This document shows, piece after piece, positions 26,142-37,362 of a stretch of DNA of 64,000 bases; positions within the stretch are counted from its first letter, which is position 1; each line of letters begins with the position of its first letter. Location: assembly GCF_006442975.2 (NCBI RefSeq), contig NZ_CP083954.1, forward strand, positions 5,463,501-5,527,500, in the 5' to 3' direction. A program made the position numbers and the translations under genes. Under the pieces are notes generated by a model, which made no database searches, was not told the DNA's origin, and worked only from the letters and a program-made list of their open reading frames with translations. The DNA comes from Mesorhizobium sp. B2-1-1. Lineage in GTDB: Bacteria > Pseudomonadota > Alphaproteobacteria > Rhizobiales > Rhizobiaceae.

Positions 26142-26360
26142 ATGCCGAAGGAAGAAGTCCTCGAGTTTCCGGGTGTCGTCACGGAACTGCTGCCCAACGC
26201 CATGTTCCGGGTGAAACTCGAAAACGAACACGAAATCATAGCCCATACGGCCGGCCGCATGCGCAAGAACCGCATCCGCGTGCTGACCGGCGACAAGGTC
26301 CTGGTCGAGATGACGCCCTACGACCTGACCAAGGGCCGCATCACCTATCGTTTCAAGTAA
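26142..26360 (+). CDS. infA: Translation initiation factor IF-1
   Basis: 72 aa, [20 protein letters not shown] at the start. It is a single S1/OB-fold domain with [20 protein letters not shown] and [20 protein letters not shown], essentially the whole conserved family. It binds the ribosomal A site during initiation. It lies in the conserved rhizobial order infA-maf-yacG. Confidence 0.98.
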
Positions 26361-26382
26361 GATCAAGGCCGACTGGTCCGCG

Positions 26383-27009
26383 ATGAGCATTTTGCTGAAG
26401 CTGGTGCTTGCCTCGGGTTCGCCGCGCCGCATCGAACTCCTGCAGCAGGCCGGCATCGAACCGGACCGCATATTGCCTGCCGACATAGACGAGACGCCGC
26501 TGCGTGCCGAGCATCCGCGCTCGCTGGCCAAAAGGCTGTCGAAGGAAAAGGCCGAAAAGGCATTTGCCTCACTGAAGTCGGAAACCGACTACGCGCCGGC
26601 CTTGGTGCTGGCCGCCGACACGGTGGTCGCTGTCGGGCGGCGCATCCTGCCCAAGGCCGAGACGCTCGACGATGCCGCCAACTGCCTCGGATTGCTGTCG
26701 GGGCGTTCGCACCGGGTCTATTCCGGCATCTGCCTGATCACGCCCGGCGGCAAACTGCGCCAGCGGCTGGTCGAGACGCGCGTGCGGTTCAAGCGGCTGC
26801 CGCGCGAGGAGATCGACGCCTATGTCGCGTCGGGAGAATGGCGCGGCAAGGCCGGCGGCTATGCCGTGCAGGGGCTTGCGGGCGCTTTCGTCGTCAAGCT
26901 GGTCGGCTCCTACACCAATGTCGTCGGCTTGCCGCTTTACGAGACCGTAGCGTTGCTTTCGGGCGAAGGCTTCAAGGTCCATCAAAACTGGTCCTCGGCG
27001 CGGCCATGA
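26383..27009 (+). CDS. maf: Maf-like nucleotide pyrophosphatase
   Basis: 208 aa. Maf proteins hydrolyse non-canonical or modified nucleoside triphosphates, and some arrest septum formation. Visible motifs are the phosphate-binding [27 protein letters not shown], the acidic site [28 protein letters not shown] and [16 protein letters not shown]. It starts 22 bp after infA and overlaps yacG by ATGA. Confidence 0.94.
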   Translation: MSILLKLVLASGSPRRIELLQQAGIEPDRILPADIDETPLRAEHPRSLAKRLSKEKAEKAFASLKSETDYAPALVLAADTVVAVGRRILPKAETLDDAANCLGLLSGRSHRVYSGICLITPGGKLRQRLVETRVRFKRLPREEIDAYVASGEWRGKAGGYAVQGLAGAFVVKLVGSYTNVVGLPLYETVALLSGEGFKVHQNWSSARP

Positions 27010-27203
27010 GCGCGGACGACAAGGTGACGCCGCTGCGGCCAAGGCGCCCCTGCCCCGAATGCGGCAAGCCTTCGGCGCGCGAGACCTACCCGTTCTGCTC
27101 CAAGCGCTGCAAGGACATCGACCTCAACCGCTGGCTGAAGGGCGCCTATGTCATCAAAGCCCGCGACGACGAGGAAGAACCCGACGCCGACGAGCCGAAA
27201 TAA
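27006..27203 (+). CDS. yacG: DNA gyrase inhibitor YacG (zinc-finger)
   Basis: 65 aa. The zinc site is CPECGKPS...[12 protein letters not shown] (CxxC...CxxxC), and WLKGAYVI follows, as in YacG, which binds GyrB and inhibits gyrase. The acidic tail ([12 protein letters not shown]) is normal. Its ATG overlaps the maf TGA. Confidence 0.93.
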   Translation: MSADDKVTPLRPRRPCPECGKPSARETYPFCSKRCKDIDLNRWLKGAYVIKARDDEEEPDADEPK

Positions 27204-27221
27204 GCTAAGAGCGACGCTTGG

Positions 27222-28607
27222 TCAGGCGGCTTCAGTCTTGCGGCTCACGCGTGCCCAGGCCGGCAGCCAGTCGCCGTGGGCGGCAAGAAGCTCGTCCACC
27301 AGTGACCATATCTGGTCGAGATCGAGCTCGGCTGCCGTGTGCGGATCCATCATCGCCGCATGGTAGACGTGTTCCCGGTTCTCGCTCGTCAGCGCCCGCA
27401 CCGTCAGTTCCTGCACGTTGATGTTGGTGCGGATCAGCGCCGTCAATTGCGGCGGCAGGTCGCCGATGTAAGTCGGCTGGATGCCGGAGGCGTCGACCAG
27501 GCACGGCACCTCGGCGGCGCACTCGCGGGGCAGCGAGGTGATGCAGCCATTGTTGCGAACATTGCCGTAGATCACCGACGGCTCGCCGGTCCAGACCGAA
27601 TTCATGATCGAGGAGGCATATTCCTTCGACTGCTCGACCTCGATGCGCTCGGCCGAACGATAGGCTTCCGCCTGTCCCTGCCAACGCTCGATCTGCTCGA
27701 TGCAGCGCTTGGGATATTCATCCAGCGGGATACCGTATTTCTCGATCAGGTCGGGACGGCCGCTCTTGATGAAATAGGGCGTGTATTCGGCGAAATGTTC
27801 GGAGCTTTCGGTGACGAAATAACCGAGCCGGGTCAGCATCTCGTAACGCACCTTGTTGGGGCAGCGCGGATTCCAGCCGGGCTTGGGCGCGCGGCCATCG
27901 CGATAGGCGCGCAGGAGATCCGGGTAGAGGTCGCGGTAGGAGCCGTCGGCCTGGCGGTGCTCGAACTTCAGGTAGAAGGCCATGTGGTTGATGCCGGCGG
28001 AGCGATAGCGGATGTCCTCGTAGGGAAGATCGAGATCGTGCGCCAGTTCCATCGCGGTGCCCTGCACCGAGTGGCAGAGGCCGACCTGCCTGATCTCTGG
28101 ATATCTCTCCGAGATCGCCCAGGTGTTGATCGCCATCGGATTGACGTATTGCAGCATGATCGCATCGGGGCAGACGGCGAGCATGTCCTCGCAGATCTTC
28201 CACAGATGCGGCACGGTCCTCAAGCCTCGCATGATGCCGCCGACGCCGAGCGTGTCGGCGATGGTCTGGCGCAGGCCATATTTCTTCGGCACTTCAAAGT
28301 CGGTGACGGTGCAGGGCTCGTAGCCGCCGATCTGGAAGGCGACGACGACGAAATCGGCACCGGCCAGCGCCTTGCGCTGGTCGGAATAGGTCTCCGCTTT
28401 CGCCTTCACGCCGAGCGTCGCGATCAGCTTGTTGACGACGACGGCACTCTCTTCCAGCCGCTGCGGATCGATGTCCATCAGCGCGATCGTCGCGCCCGAA
28501 AGCGCCGGCCGCTGCAGCACGTCACCGACGATGTTCTTCATGAACACGGTCGAGCCGGCGCCGATGAAAGTGATCCTGGGATGTCTTGCCACGCTAACCT
28601 CCGGCAT
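27222..28607 (-). CDS. GH4 family alpha-galactosidase/alpha-glucosidase
   Basis: 461 aa. GH4 enzymes use NAD and Mn2+ to cleave alpha-glycosides by a redox-assisted elimination. The Rossmann motif is ITFIGAGSTVF; metal ligands are C178 (GLCHSVQGT) and H208 (AGINHMAFY); YVNPMAINTWA is also typical. It is the last gene of the alpha-galactoside operon, 4 bp after the ABC ATPase, and corresponds to one of two agaL genes known in the Sinorhizobium meliloti agp locus. It probably releases galactose from melibiose/raffinose in the cytoplasm. Confidence 0.88.
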   Translation of the reverse strand: MPEVSVARHPRITFIGAGSTVFMKNIVGDVLQRPALSGATIALMDIDPQRLEESAVVVNKLIATLGVKAKAETYSDQRKALAGADFVVVAFQIGGYEPCTVTDFEVPKKYGLRQTIADTLGVGGIMRGLRTVPHLWKICEDMLAVCPDAIMLQYVNPMAINTWAISERYPEIRQVGLCHSVQGTAMELAHDLDLPYEDIRYRSAGINHMAFYLKFEHRQADGSYRDLYPDLLRAYRDGRAPKPGWNPRCPNKVRYEMLTRLGYFVTESSEHFAEYTPYFIKSGRPDLIEKYGIPLDEYPKRCIEQIERWQGQAEAYRSAERIEVEQSKEYASSIMNSVWTGEPSVIYGNVRNNGCITSLPRECAAEVPCLVDASGIQPTYIGDLPPQLTALIRTNINVQELTVRALTSENREHVYHAAMMDPHTAAELDLDQIWSLVDELLAAHGDWLPAWARVSRKTEAA

Positions 28608-28611
28608 GTGT

Positions 28612-30279
<1,668 letters not shown>

Positions 30280-30289
30280 CCCAGCCACC

Positions 30290-31426
30290 TCAATAAGGAT
30301 CGACGGCGTCGCGCAGGCCGTCGCCCAGCGCGTTGAAGGCAAAGACGGTGACCAGCACGAAGCCGACCGGCGACAGGATCCACGGATAGGTGCCTATGAC
30401 GGAGTAGGTCGCGGTGTCCTGCAGCATCAGCCCCCAGGAGATCAGTGGCGGCTTCACCGCAAAGCCGAGAAAACCGAGGAAGGATTCGAGCAGCACAACG
30501 GTCGGGATCGCCAACGTCACCGCGACGATCACATGGCTCATCACATTGGGGAAAATGTGCTGCATGATGATGCGCCGGTCGGTGGCGCCCACCGCCATGG
30601 CGGCGCGTACGTATTCAATGCGCGCAAGCGCCAGCGTCTTGCCGCGCACCTCGCGCGACATCTGCGCCCAGCCCAGCGCCGACATGACGATGATGACGAA
30701 GGCGAGGAAGACGTTGGTGGGCGCGGTGACCGGGATCAGCGTCGTCAGCGCCAGATAGAGCGGCAGCTGCGGGAAGGCCAGCACGAGTTCGACGAAGCGC
30801 TGCATCCAGACATCGAACCGACCGCCGAAATAGCCGGAAGCCATGCCGACCGTAGTGCCGATGACGGTGATGATGAAGACCACCGTCAGCGCGATCATCA
30901 GCGAGACGCGCGAGCCATGGATGGCGCGCGAGAGCACGTCGCGTCCGAACTTGTCGGTGCCGAGGAAATGCACCGGCTGGCCGTCCATCGAACCGAAGAA
31001 ATGCCGGTTCGCCGCAATGAGCCCGAAGAGCCTGTAGGGCGCGCCCTCGACGAAAAGGCCGAGCAATCTTGGATGATCATAGTCGGGACCGACGATGGGC
31101 TGAAAGGTGACCGGATCGAGATCCGCCGAATCCGCCAGCGCATAGACCCTGGGCCGGGCGACGAAATCGCCGTCCCTGTCGTGGAAAGCAGGCAGTTGCG
31201 GCGGCGCGAAGGCGACATCGGTCACCTTCGGGTCCATCGGCGCCAGGAACTCGGCGAATACCGCCATGAGGATCAGCAGCACGACGAGCCAGAACCCCGC
31301 CATGCCGGTCCAGGAGCGCTTCAGCCGGCGCCAGACGAGCGCGGTGTAGCTCTCGTTGCCGCGCGCGGGTCTCTCGACGGGTCCTTCGGCCGGCAGCGGC
31401 GGTGGCGATGTATCGCGGGCCAACAT
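30290..31426 (-). CDS. agpC: ABC transporter permease (DppC-like)
   Basis: 378 aa, inner-membrane permease of the oligopeptide/nickel type. After a Pro-rich N-terminus and a first membrane helix (FWLVVLLILMAVFAEFLAP) comes a large periplasmic insert (about 60-165), then helices around SLMIALTVVFIITVIGTTVG. The EAA loop region is IEYVRAAMAVGATDRRIIMQHIFPN. The start abuts the preceding permease stop, and the ATPase begins 10 bp later. Substrate assignment rests on the two GH4 genes in the operon. Confidence 0.85.
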   Translation of the reverse strand: MLARDTSPPPLPAEGPVERPARGNESYTALVWRRLKRSWTGMAGFWLVVLLILMAVFAEFLAPMDPKVTDVAFAPPQLPAFHDRDGDFVARPRVYALADSADLDPVTFQPIVGPDYDHPRLLGLFVEGAPYRLFGLIAANRHFFGSMDGQPVHFLGTDKFGRDVLSRAIHGSRVSLMIALTVVFIITVIGTTVGMASGYFGGRFDVWMQRFVELVLAFPQLPLYLALTTLIPVTAPTNVFLAFVIIVMSALGWAQMSREVRGKTLALARIEYVRAAMAVGATDRRIIMQHIFPNVMSHVIVAVTLAIPTVVLLESFLGFLGFAVKPPLISWGLMLQDTATYSVIGTYPWILSPVGFVLVTVFAFNALGDGLRDAVDPY

Positions 31427-32434
31427 CTAGCTCTCCCCGAACTGGCGCACGCGCGGATCGAGCAGGACCAGCAACATGTCGGCGATGATGTTGCCGACGA
31501 TCAGCGTCGCCGACAGCACCATCATGAAAGTGGCGGTGACATAGACGTCGCCGACCGCCATCGAGCCGACGATCGCCGGGCCGACGGTCGGCAGCGCGAA
31601 GATGATCGCCGTCTCGATTTCGCCGGTCAGCATGTAAGGCAGCACCACGCCCTGATACATGACCAGCGGATGCAGCGCATTGGGCACGGCGTGTCGCATG
31701 ACGACGGCGCTGCCGGTCAACCCCTTGGCCTTGGCCGTCTCGACATATTGGGCGTTCAGCGTGTCGAGCAGATTACCGCGCATGACGCGCATGTTGTAGG
31801 CGAGCCCGCCGAAGGTGGCGATCGCAACCACCGGCCAGACATGCTTGACCAGATCGAGGAACTTGGCCCACGACCATGGCGCGCCGCCATATTGCGGCGA
31901 GAAGAAGCTGCCTATCTCCGAGACGTTGAACTGGAAGACCAGGAGATAGACGATGATCAGCGCCATCAGGAAGCGCGGCACCGTCATGCCGAGGAAGGAG
32001 ATGGCCGAAAGTGTCGAGTCGATCCAGGTGTATTGCCGGGTCGCCGCCCATATGCCGAAGGTGATGCCGAGCACCGAGGCGAGCAGATGGCACACAAGCG
32101 CCAGGATGAGGGTGCGCGGCAGGCGCTCGCCCACAACGTCGGCCACCGGCTTGTTGTAGTAGAGGCTGTAGCCGAAATCGCCGCGGGTGACGATGCCGCC
32201 GATCCAGTTGAGATACTGGACGGGCAGCGGCTTATCGAGGCCATGTTCGATCCGGTAGGCGTTGGCCTGCGCGTCGGCTTCGGCGAAGGAGGCGCCGCCC
32301 TGGTTGATCAGCTGCGAGCGGATGTAGTCGGCATAATCGCCGGGCGGTGCCTGGATGATGGCGAAGGTGACGAGGCTCAGTATGGCAAGGACCGGGATTG
32401 CCGACGCTATGCGCATGAACAGAAATCGCAGCAT
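31427..32434 (-). CDS. agpB: ABC transporter permease (DppB-like)
   Basis: 335 aa. The N-terminus MLRFLFMRIASAIPVLAILS is typical of DppB permeases, which form the channel with the DppC-like partner. The EAA motif is YVETAKAKGLTGSAVVMRHA. It is preceded by an intergenic hairpin after the binding-protein gene and abuts the next permease without a gap. Confidence 0.85.
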   Translation of the reverse strand: MLRFLFMRIASAIPVLAILSLVTFAIIQAPPGDYADYIRSQLINQGGASFAEADAQANAYRIEHGLDKPLPVQYLNWIGGIVTRGDFGYSLYYNKPVADVVGERLPRTLILALVCHLLASVLGITFGIWAATRQYTWIDSTLSAISFLGMTVPRFLMALIIVYLLVFQFNVSEIGSFFSPQYGGAPWSWAKFLDLVKHVWPVVAIATFGGLAYNMRVMRGNLLDTLNAQYVETAKAKGLTGSAVVMRHAVPNALHPLVMYQGVVLPYMLTGEIETAIIFALPTVGPAIVGSMAVGDVYVTATFMMVLSATLIVGNIIADMLLVLLDPRVRQFGES

Positions 32435-32497
32435 GGACGGTCCGCTTCCTCGTCTTGCCGATCGCGTCCTTTTGGTGCGTTCGGAGGTTGCCTTTGT

Positions 32498-32522
32498 CCG
32501 GCCGCGCCAGCGGCGCGGCCGG
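32498..32522 (-). other. Intercistronic hairpin after the alpha-galactoside binding-protein gene
   Basis: An 11-bp perfect GC stem (CCGGCCGCGCC with GGCGCGGCCGG) around a three-base loop, between the stop of the binding protein (32547) and the permease start (32434). There is no T-run. Such hairpins protect the upstream mRNA from 3' decay and give excess binding protein. Confidence 0.55.
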
Positions 32523-32546
32523 AGGTCTCAGTCAGGGGAGGTAAAC

Positions 32547-34628
32547 TTACATCGGGCCCTTGTCTCCAGGCTTGCCGGGCAGCTCTTCCGGGAACAATTC
32601 GTATTTCGCCTGCTTGTCGGCCGCCACGAAGACCCGTTCTCGAATGATCGAATCCTCTGCCCAGTTGAACATGTAGATCGGCGTGCCCTTTGGAACGTTG
32701 GAGAAGCGCTTATTGACGATCAGCGCACCGGGATATTCCGTCAGGCCGACATTGTAGACGTGCTCCGTCGAAATCTTCTGGAAGTCTCTCATGAGGGCGG
32801 CGCGCTGGTCATTGTCCTCAGACGTGACAAATTTGTTGACGATGTCGACGAGGTCCTTCTCGAAAGGCATCAGGTCGACCTCGCCGCTTTCAGGTGCGCG
32901 GTGATCCCAGCTGGTCTTGGGGCCGACGGGAGCGAGCTGCACGGTGTTCTGCACGACGGAGGTCAACTCCTGGTCGTTGCGCCGGATCAGCCAGTCGAAG
33001 CGCCCGGAATATTGCGAGGCATCGCGCTGCGTGCCGTTGAGACCGTTGAGCACGATCCGCAGCCCGAGCTTCTCCATCTGGGCGACAACGCCTTCGGCGA
33101 GGCTCTTGTCGGTGCCGTAGTCATTGTTGACCAGCATGACGATCTCGACATTCTTGCCGCCGGCCGTGCCGGCCGGGAAGTTCACGAAACCGTCGCCATC
33201 GGTATCCTTGAGTCCGGCCTTGGCGAGTTCGGCCTTGGCGCCCTCGAGGTCGAAGGGATAGTAGACCGTCGACTTGCGGTCATAGAAGCTGGTGCCGGAG
33301 GACAAGCCGCCGGGGTAGATGGCGGTGAACGGCCCCTTGACCAGGGAGTTGCCCAGCGCCTTGCGGTCGAGCGCCATGGTAACCGCCTTGCGGAAATCCT
33401 CATTGCGGTTCAGCTCGCGAATCGCCTGACCGCGCTCGTCCGGGTTGCCCCAGCCATTAGCGGAAAAATTGAGGCGCAGATTATAGCCGATCAGCCGTGG
33501 ACCGAACGCCAGGCGTGCAGGCGCATTCGCCTCCGCGGCCCGCTTCAGCGAGGCGACGAAGTTCTCCGGCTGCTCCAGATTGGAGAAATCGCCCGAGCCG
33601 GCCACCGCCTGGACATCGCGGTCGGCCCAGGTGGACAGCTTGTAATGTAATTCGTTGAGGTAGGGCAGCTGATTGCCCTTCTCATCGACCTTCCAATAAT
33701 AGGGATTGCGGCGCATGACGATGATGTCGTCTGGCCGGTATTCAACCGGCACCCAGGCGCCCATGACCGGCATGTTCATATATTCCGGCGGGAAGGCGTT
33801 CTTGAACTGGTCGTAGGTGTTCTTCGAATATTTCGGATGCTGCGGCTTCAATATGTGCGCGGGGCCAGGACAGAAAGTGCCGTAGGCCATCGCGTAGAGA
33901 TACTGTTTCGGGAAGGCTTCCTTGAAGGTCCACTCGACGGTGTAGTCGTCGACCTTCTTGAGCGTGGTGCCGACGCCGAACGTTTCCTGGGTGGCGCCAT
34001 TGAGCGGCGAGACATTGGGATCGACGACCTCGTCGTCCCAGTAGAACATGACGTCGTCTGAGTTGAAGGGCGCGCCGTCGGACCATTTGGCACCCTCGAC
34101 GAGGTGCATGGTGAGCTTGTGGCCATCCGCCGACCAGTCCCAGCTTTTGGCGAGGTTGGGCAGCGGTTCGGTGTCCTTGGCCTCGACCTGGAACAGCGGC
34201 GCGGTGCGCGTCAGGCATTCGGACAGGCCGATATCGATGCCGCCCCATCCCTGCGTCTGACCGGCGCCGTAGTTCCAGCCTTCCGGCCGCCCGCCGATAA
34301 CATGGCGCATTGTATCGCCGTAGACGCCGATGCCATCAGGCATGTTGCCCGTCTTGAAAACCAAGGGCTCCTTCGGCAGCCTGTCTTTCACCGGCGGCAG
34401 CTTGCCGGCCTTGACGTATTTCTCGGTCACCCAGTCCGGCTCGTGATAGTCGGGCAGCGCCTTGAACTCCAGGATGGACTCGCGCGGCACATAAGTGATC
34501 TTGCCTTCGGCCGGAAACGCCGCCGGTACCGGCGGGACCGTCGGCTCGGAGGCGAAAGCGTTGAGCGCCGGGACGGAGACGCCCAGCGCCAGTCCCGCGA
34601 CCATGCCAATGCTGCGTAGGTTCCTCAT
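32547..34628 (-). CDS. agpA: Periplasmic substrate-binding protein of the alpha-galactoside ABC transporter
   Basis: 693 aa from ATG 34628, which has GGGAGGAG upstream. There is a signal peptide (MRNLRSIGMVAGLALGVSVP, cleavage near AFA-SE). It belongs to the peptide/nickel family (SBP_bac_5) but is about 150 residues longer than DppA, as AgpA-type proteins are. Typical segments are SWDWSADGHKLTMHLVEGAK, WSDGAPFNSDDVMFYWDDEV and RNEDFRKAVTMALDRKALG. In S. meliloti AgpA binds melibiose and raffinose; that specificity is inferred here from operon context. Confidence 0.86.
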   Translation of the reverse strand: MRNLRSIGMVAGLALGVSVPALNAFASEPTVPPVPAAFPAEGKITYVPRESILEFKALPDYHEPDWVTEKYVKAGKLPPVKDRLPKEPLVFKTGNMPDGIGVYGDTMRHVIGGRPEGWNYGAGQTQGWGGIDIGLSECLTRTAPLFQVEAKDTEPLPNLAKSWDWSADGHKLTMHLVEGAKWSDGAPFNSDDVMFYWDDEVVDPNVSPLNGATQETFGVGTTLKKVDDYTVEWTFKEAFPKQYLYAMAYGTFCPGPAHILKPQHPKYSKNTYDQFKNAFPPEYMNMPVMGAWVPVEYRPDDIIVMRRNPYYWKVDEKGNQLPYLNELHYKLSTWADRDVQAVAGSGDFSNLEQPENFVASLKRAAEANAPARLAFGPRLIGYNLRLNFSANGWGNPDERGQAIRELNRNEDFRKAVTMALDRKALGNSLVKGPFTAIYPGGLSSGTSFYDRKSTVYYPFDLEGAKAELAKAGLKDTDGDGFVNFPAGTAGGKNVEIVMLVNNDYGTDKSLAEGVVAQMEKLGLRIVLNGLNGTQRDASQYSGRFDWLIRRNDQELTSVVQNTVQLAPVGPKTSWDHRAPESGEVDLMPFEKDLVDIVNKFVTSEDNDQRAALMRDFQKISTEHVYNVGLTEYPGALIVNKRFSNVPKGTPIYMFNWAEDSIIRERVFVAADKQAKYELFPEELPGKPGDKGPM

Positions 34629-34738
34629 TGTCTCCTCCCTCGTGTTCGGACGTTTTGTTTTGCTGCTGCTCGTCTTCTGCCCGGACGGCGACCGCGGCGG
34701 ACCTGTCTCCCGCAGGCCCGTCGCCGCCACCTGGGTTT

Positions 34739-36205
34739 TCAGCCGGCCTGCTTCAGCGCGGCCTTTTCGGCGCGCAACTCCTCGATCGAGCGGACGCTGC
34801 GCCAAGCGGCGCCCGCCCATTCGCGGGTCTTGACCCTGGATTTCGACAACCTCTCTTTTGCCGCCGGAACGGCGTGCGCATATTGCGGCAGCCAGGCGGC
34901 TTCAGCGACGACCATTTCGTCGACCATCTGCCAGACCTCCTCCGGTGTCGATACCGCACCAACTAGCGGGTCATGCAGCACGGCAAGCTTGAGCAGGTCG
35001 ATGTCGCCGGATATGGCGGCATGCACCGACATGCGCTGGACATTGATCGAGGATATGCAGGTCGCGGCACATGCTTCCGGCAAGGTGATGCCGGCCGCCA
35101 TGTTGATGCCGAAGCGGTCGACGAAGCCGGGCGATTCGACGATGGCGTCCTGCGGCAAATTGGTGATGACACCGTCATTCTTGACGTTGAAGTGGCCGCG
35201 ATAGACGCGGTTGGTCTCCAGCGCCTCCAAGATGTGGCTGGCATGCTCGTTGGAGCGTTTTGACGGATCGATCGGCTTCGACGCCGCTTCGAGGAATTGC
35301 GGATATTCCGTCTCGAACCAGTTGCGGGTCTCGGTGGAATAACGGAGATAGCCGCCCGTCTCGCCATGGATCCAGTCGGACATGTCGATCCAGCGGGTGA
35401 TCTCGTCCGGGCGCTTGCGGTACCAGGGAAGATACTCGGACAAATGGCCGTTGCTTTCGGTCGAATAGACGCCGAAGCGCTTCAACACGTCTATGCGCAG
35501 CTTTTCCTGCCTGGAATAGACCGGGTGAGCCTCGAAGGCGGCGACCAGCTCGTCCTTGCCGATTTCGCGCCCGTTCAGGCGCAACTCGATGAACCAGGTC
35601 TGGTGGTTTATGCCGGAACAGACATAGTCGAGCTCCCGAGGTGACTTCGCGCCCAGTACCTCGGCGATCTGCTCGGCGCCGTGCTGGACCCCGTGGCACA
35701 GCCCGACCGTGTCGACCTTGCCGTACTCGATCGCCGCCCAGGTGTTCATCGCCATCGGGTTGGCATAGTTGAGGAATTTCGCATCGGTCTCGGCGACCTC
35801 GCGTATATCCTTGCAGAAATCGAGGATCACCGGGATGTTGCGCTGGCCATAGAGGATGCCGCCGGCGCAGATCGTGTCACCGACGCATTGGTCGATGCCG
35901 TATTTCAGGGGGATCCTGATATCGTCGGCATAGGCTTCGAGGCCACCGACCCGCACACAGCTGATGACATAACGTGCGCCCTCGAGCGCCTTGCGGCGGT
36001 CCGTCGTCGCCGTCACCGTGGTCGGCAATTTGTTGGCCTCGACGATCCGGTCGAGGATCGCCTTGATCATCTGGAGATTGTGCTCGCTGACATCGGTCAG
36101 CGCGAATTCGATACCCTTGAATTCCGGCACGCACAGTATGTCGGTGAACAGTTTCTTGGTGAAGCCGACGCTGCCGGCGCCGATAATAGCGATTTTGAAA
36201 CTCAT
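34739..36205 (-). CDS. GH4 family alpha-galactosidase, first gene of the alpha-galactoside operon
   Basis: 488 aa from ATG 36205 (MSFKIAIIGAGSVGFTKKLF), with GAGGTG upstream; an upstream extension to 36343 overlaps the divergent regulator. NAD site GAGSVGF; Mn ligands C170 (GLCHGVQHG) and H201 (GINHQTWF); NYANPMAMNTWAA. Sequence differs clearly from the GH4 at 27222, so the two are paralogues rather than a recent duplication. It is likely alpha-galactosidase-like (AgaL1/MelA type). Confidence 0.87.
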   Translation of the reverse strand: MSFKIAIIGAGSVGFTKKLFTDILCVPEFKGIEFALTDVSEHNLQMIKAILDRIVEANKLPTTVTATTDRRKALEGARYVISCVRVGGLEAYADDIRIPLKYGIDQCVGDTICAGGILYGQRNIPVILDFCKDIREVAETDAKFLNYANPMAMNTWAAIEYGKVDTVGLCHGVQHGAEQIAEVLGAKSPRELDYVCSGINHQTWFIELRLNGREIGKDELVAAFEAHPVYSRQEKLRIDVLKRFGVYSTESNGHLSEYLPWYRKRPDEITRWIDMSDWIHGETGGYLRYSTETRNWFETEYPQFLEAASKPIDPSKRSNEHASHILEALETNRVYRGHFNVKNDGVITNLPQDAIVESPGFVDRFGINMAAGITLPEACAATCISSINVQRMSVHAAISGDIDLLKLAVLHDPLVGAVSTPEEVWQMVDEMVVAEAAWLPQYAHAVPAAKERLSKSRVKTREWAGAAWRSVRSIEELRAEKAALKQAG

Positions 36206-36257
36206 CACCTTCACCTCGATCCGATCGGATGCTAGGCAAGGAGCAGCAAGGGAGGAT

Positions 36258-37325
36258 ATGGCCACACGCCAAGGCGCGCGTGCCAATCGAGCCGAATTCC
36301 GGCTTTTCTCCTCCCGCCCGCTCCTCGACTGCGGGTTCTTCACGTTCTTCGAGGATGGATTATGCGCTTATTCGCGAGCGCGGCCAGAGAAGGATTATGC
36401 TTTCAAGGGTAATTTTGTGCTGCGGGATCTGATCGCCAACGGACAGTCGATGCGCACGATCTCGCTGCCGCGCGGTCGCCAGCGCCTGCATGCCATGCCG
36501 ACGAGCACCGGCTACGAAGTGCGCGAAGGCGAAATCTATGATTGGGACGGGCGCAAGCGCGGCCAGACGCCATTCACCGTGCTCCAGCACACGATCAACG
36601 GAAGCGGCCGGCTTCGCTATGAGAACCGCGACTATCGCCTGCAGCAGAACGACACGCTGCTGGTGCTGGTGCCGCACAACCACCGCTACTGGCTGGCCAA
36701 GGACGAGCGCTGGGAATATTTCTGGATCTCGATGAATGGCGAGGAGGCGCTGCGCATCCACAAATCCATCCTCGACGTCTCGGGTCCCGTGTTCCGGCTG
36801 CAGCCGGAGACGATCGATCACCTCGCCGATTGCAGCCTGCGTCTCATCAACGGGGCCGCTGCGCCGGGGGCGGCTTCGGCGATCGCCTATGAGGCGGCGA
36901 TGGCGCTCTACGACGATGTCTTCGGCTCACATGCCTTTGCCGAGAAGCAGAGCGCCATGCAGCCGGTCATCGACCACATCAACGCCAATCTCGACAGGCC
37001 GCTGCCGGTAGCGGACCTCGTGGCGATCAGCGGCCTCAGCCGGGCGCACTTCTCGCGCTGCTTCGCCGAGAGCGAAGGCATCCCGCCCGCGGAGTTCGTG
37101 CTGCAGCAGCGGCTGCAACGCGCCGCCAAGCTTTTGACCAAGGCTGACTTCCTGCCCGTGAAGGAAGTCGCCATCCTGTGCGGCTTCGAGGACGCGAACT
37201 ATTTCTCGAAGGTCTTCCGCCGCTGTTACGGCATTAGCCCGGGCCAGTTCCGCACCACCGGCATGTATGCCAGCATGAGGGTTCCGGCCAGGCGCGACAT
37301 CAGGGTGTCCGACGACGAGACCTGA
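36258..37325 (+). CDS. agpT: AraC-family activator of the alpha-galactoside operon
   Basis: 355 aa. ATG 36258 is the only good in-frame start; GGAGG lies very close (2 bases), so initiation may be weak. The N-terminal cupin-like sensing domain contains LLDCGFFTFF and YRLQQNDTLLVLVPHNHRYW. The C-terminal AraC HTH pair is PLPVADLVAISGLSRAHFSR and VAILCGFEDANYFSKVFRR. It is divergent from the GH4/agp operon across 52 bp, the arrangement of AgpT, the AraC activator of alpha-galactoside genes in S. meliloti. The symbol is inferred from that. Confidence 0.8.
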   Translation: MATRQGARANRAEFRLFSSRPLLDCGFFTFFEDGLCAYSRARPEKDYAFKGNFVLRDLIANGQSMRTISLPRGRQRLHAMPTSTGYEVREGEIYDWDGRKRGQTPFTVLQHTINGSGRLRYENRDYRLQQNDTLLVLVPHNHRYWLAKDERWEYFWISMNGEEALRIHKSILDVSGPVFRLQPETIDHLADCSLRLINGAAAPGAASAIAYEAAMALYDDVFGSHAFAEKQSAMQPVIDHINANLDRPLPVADLVAISGLSRAHFSRCFAESEGIPPAEFVLQQRLQRAAKLLTKADFLPVKEVAILCGFEDANYFSKVFRRCYGISPGQFRTTGMYASMRVPARRDIRVSDDET

Positions 37326-37362
37326 CCCCGTCGCCGTCCAGCGCAGCCTTGCATGACATGCA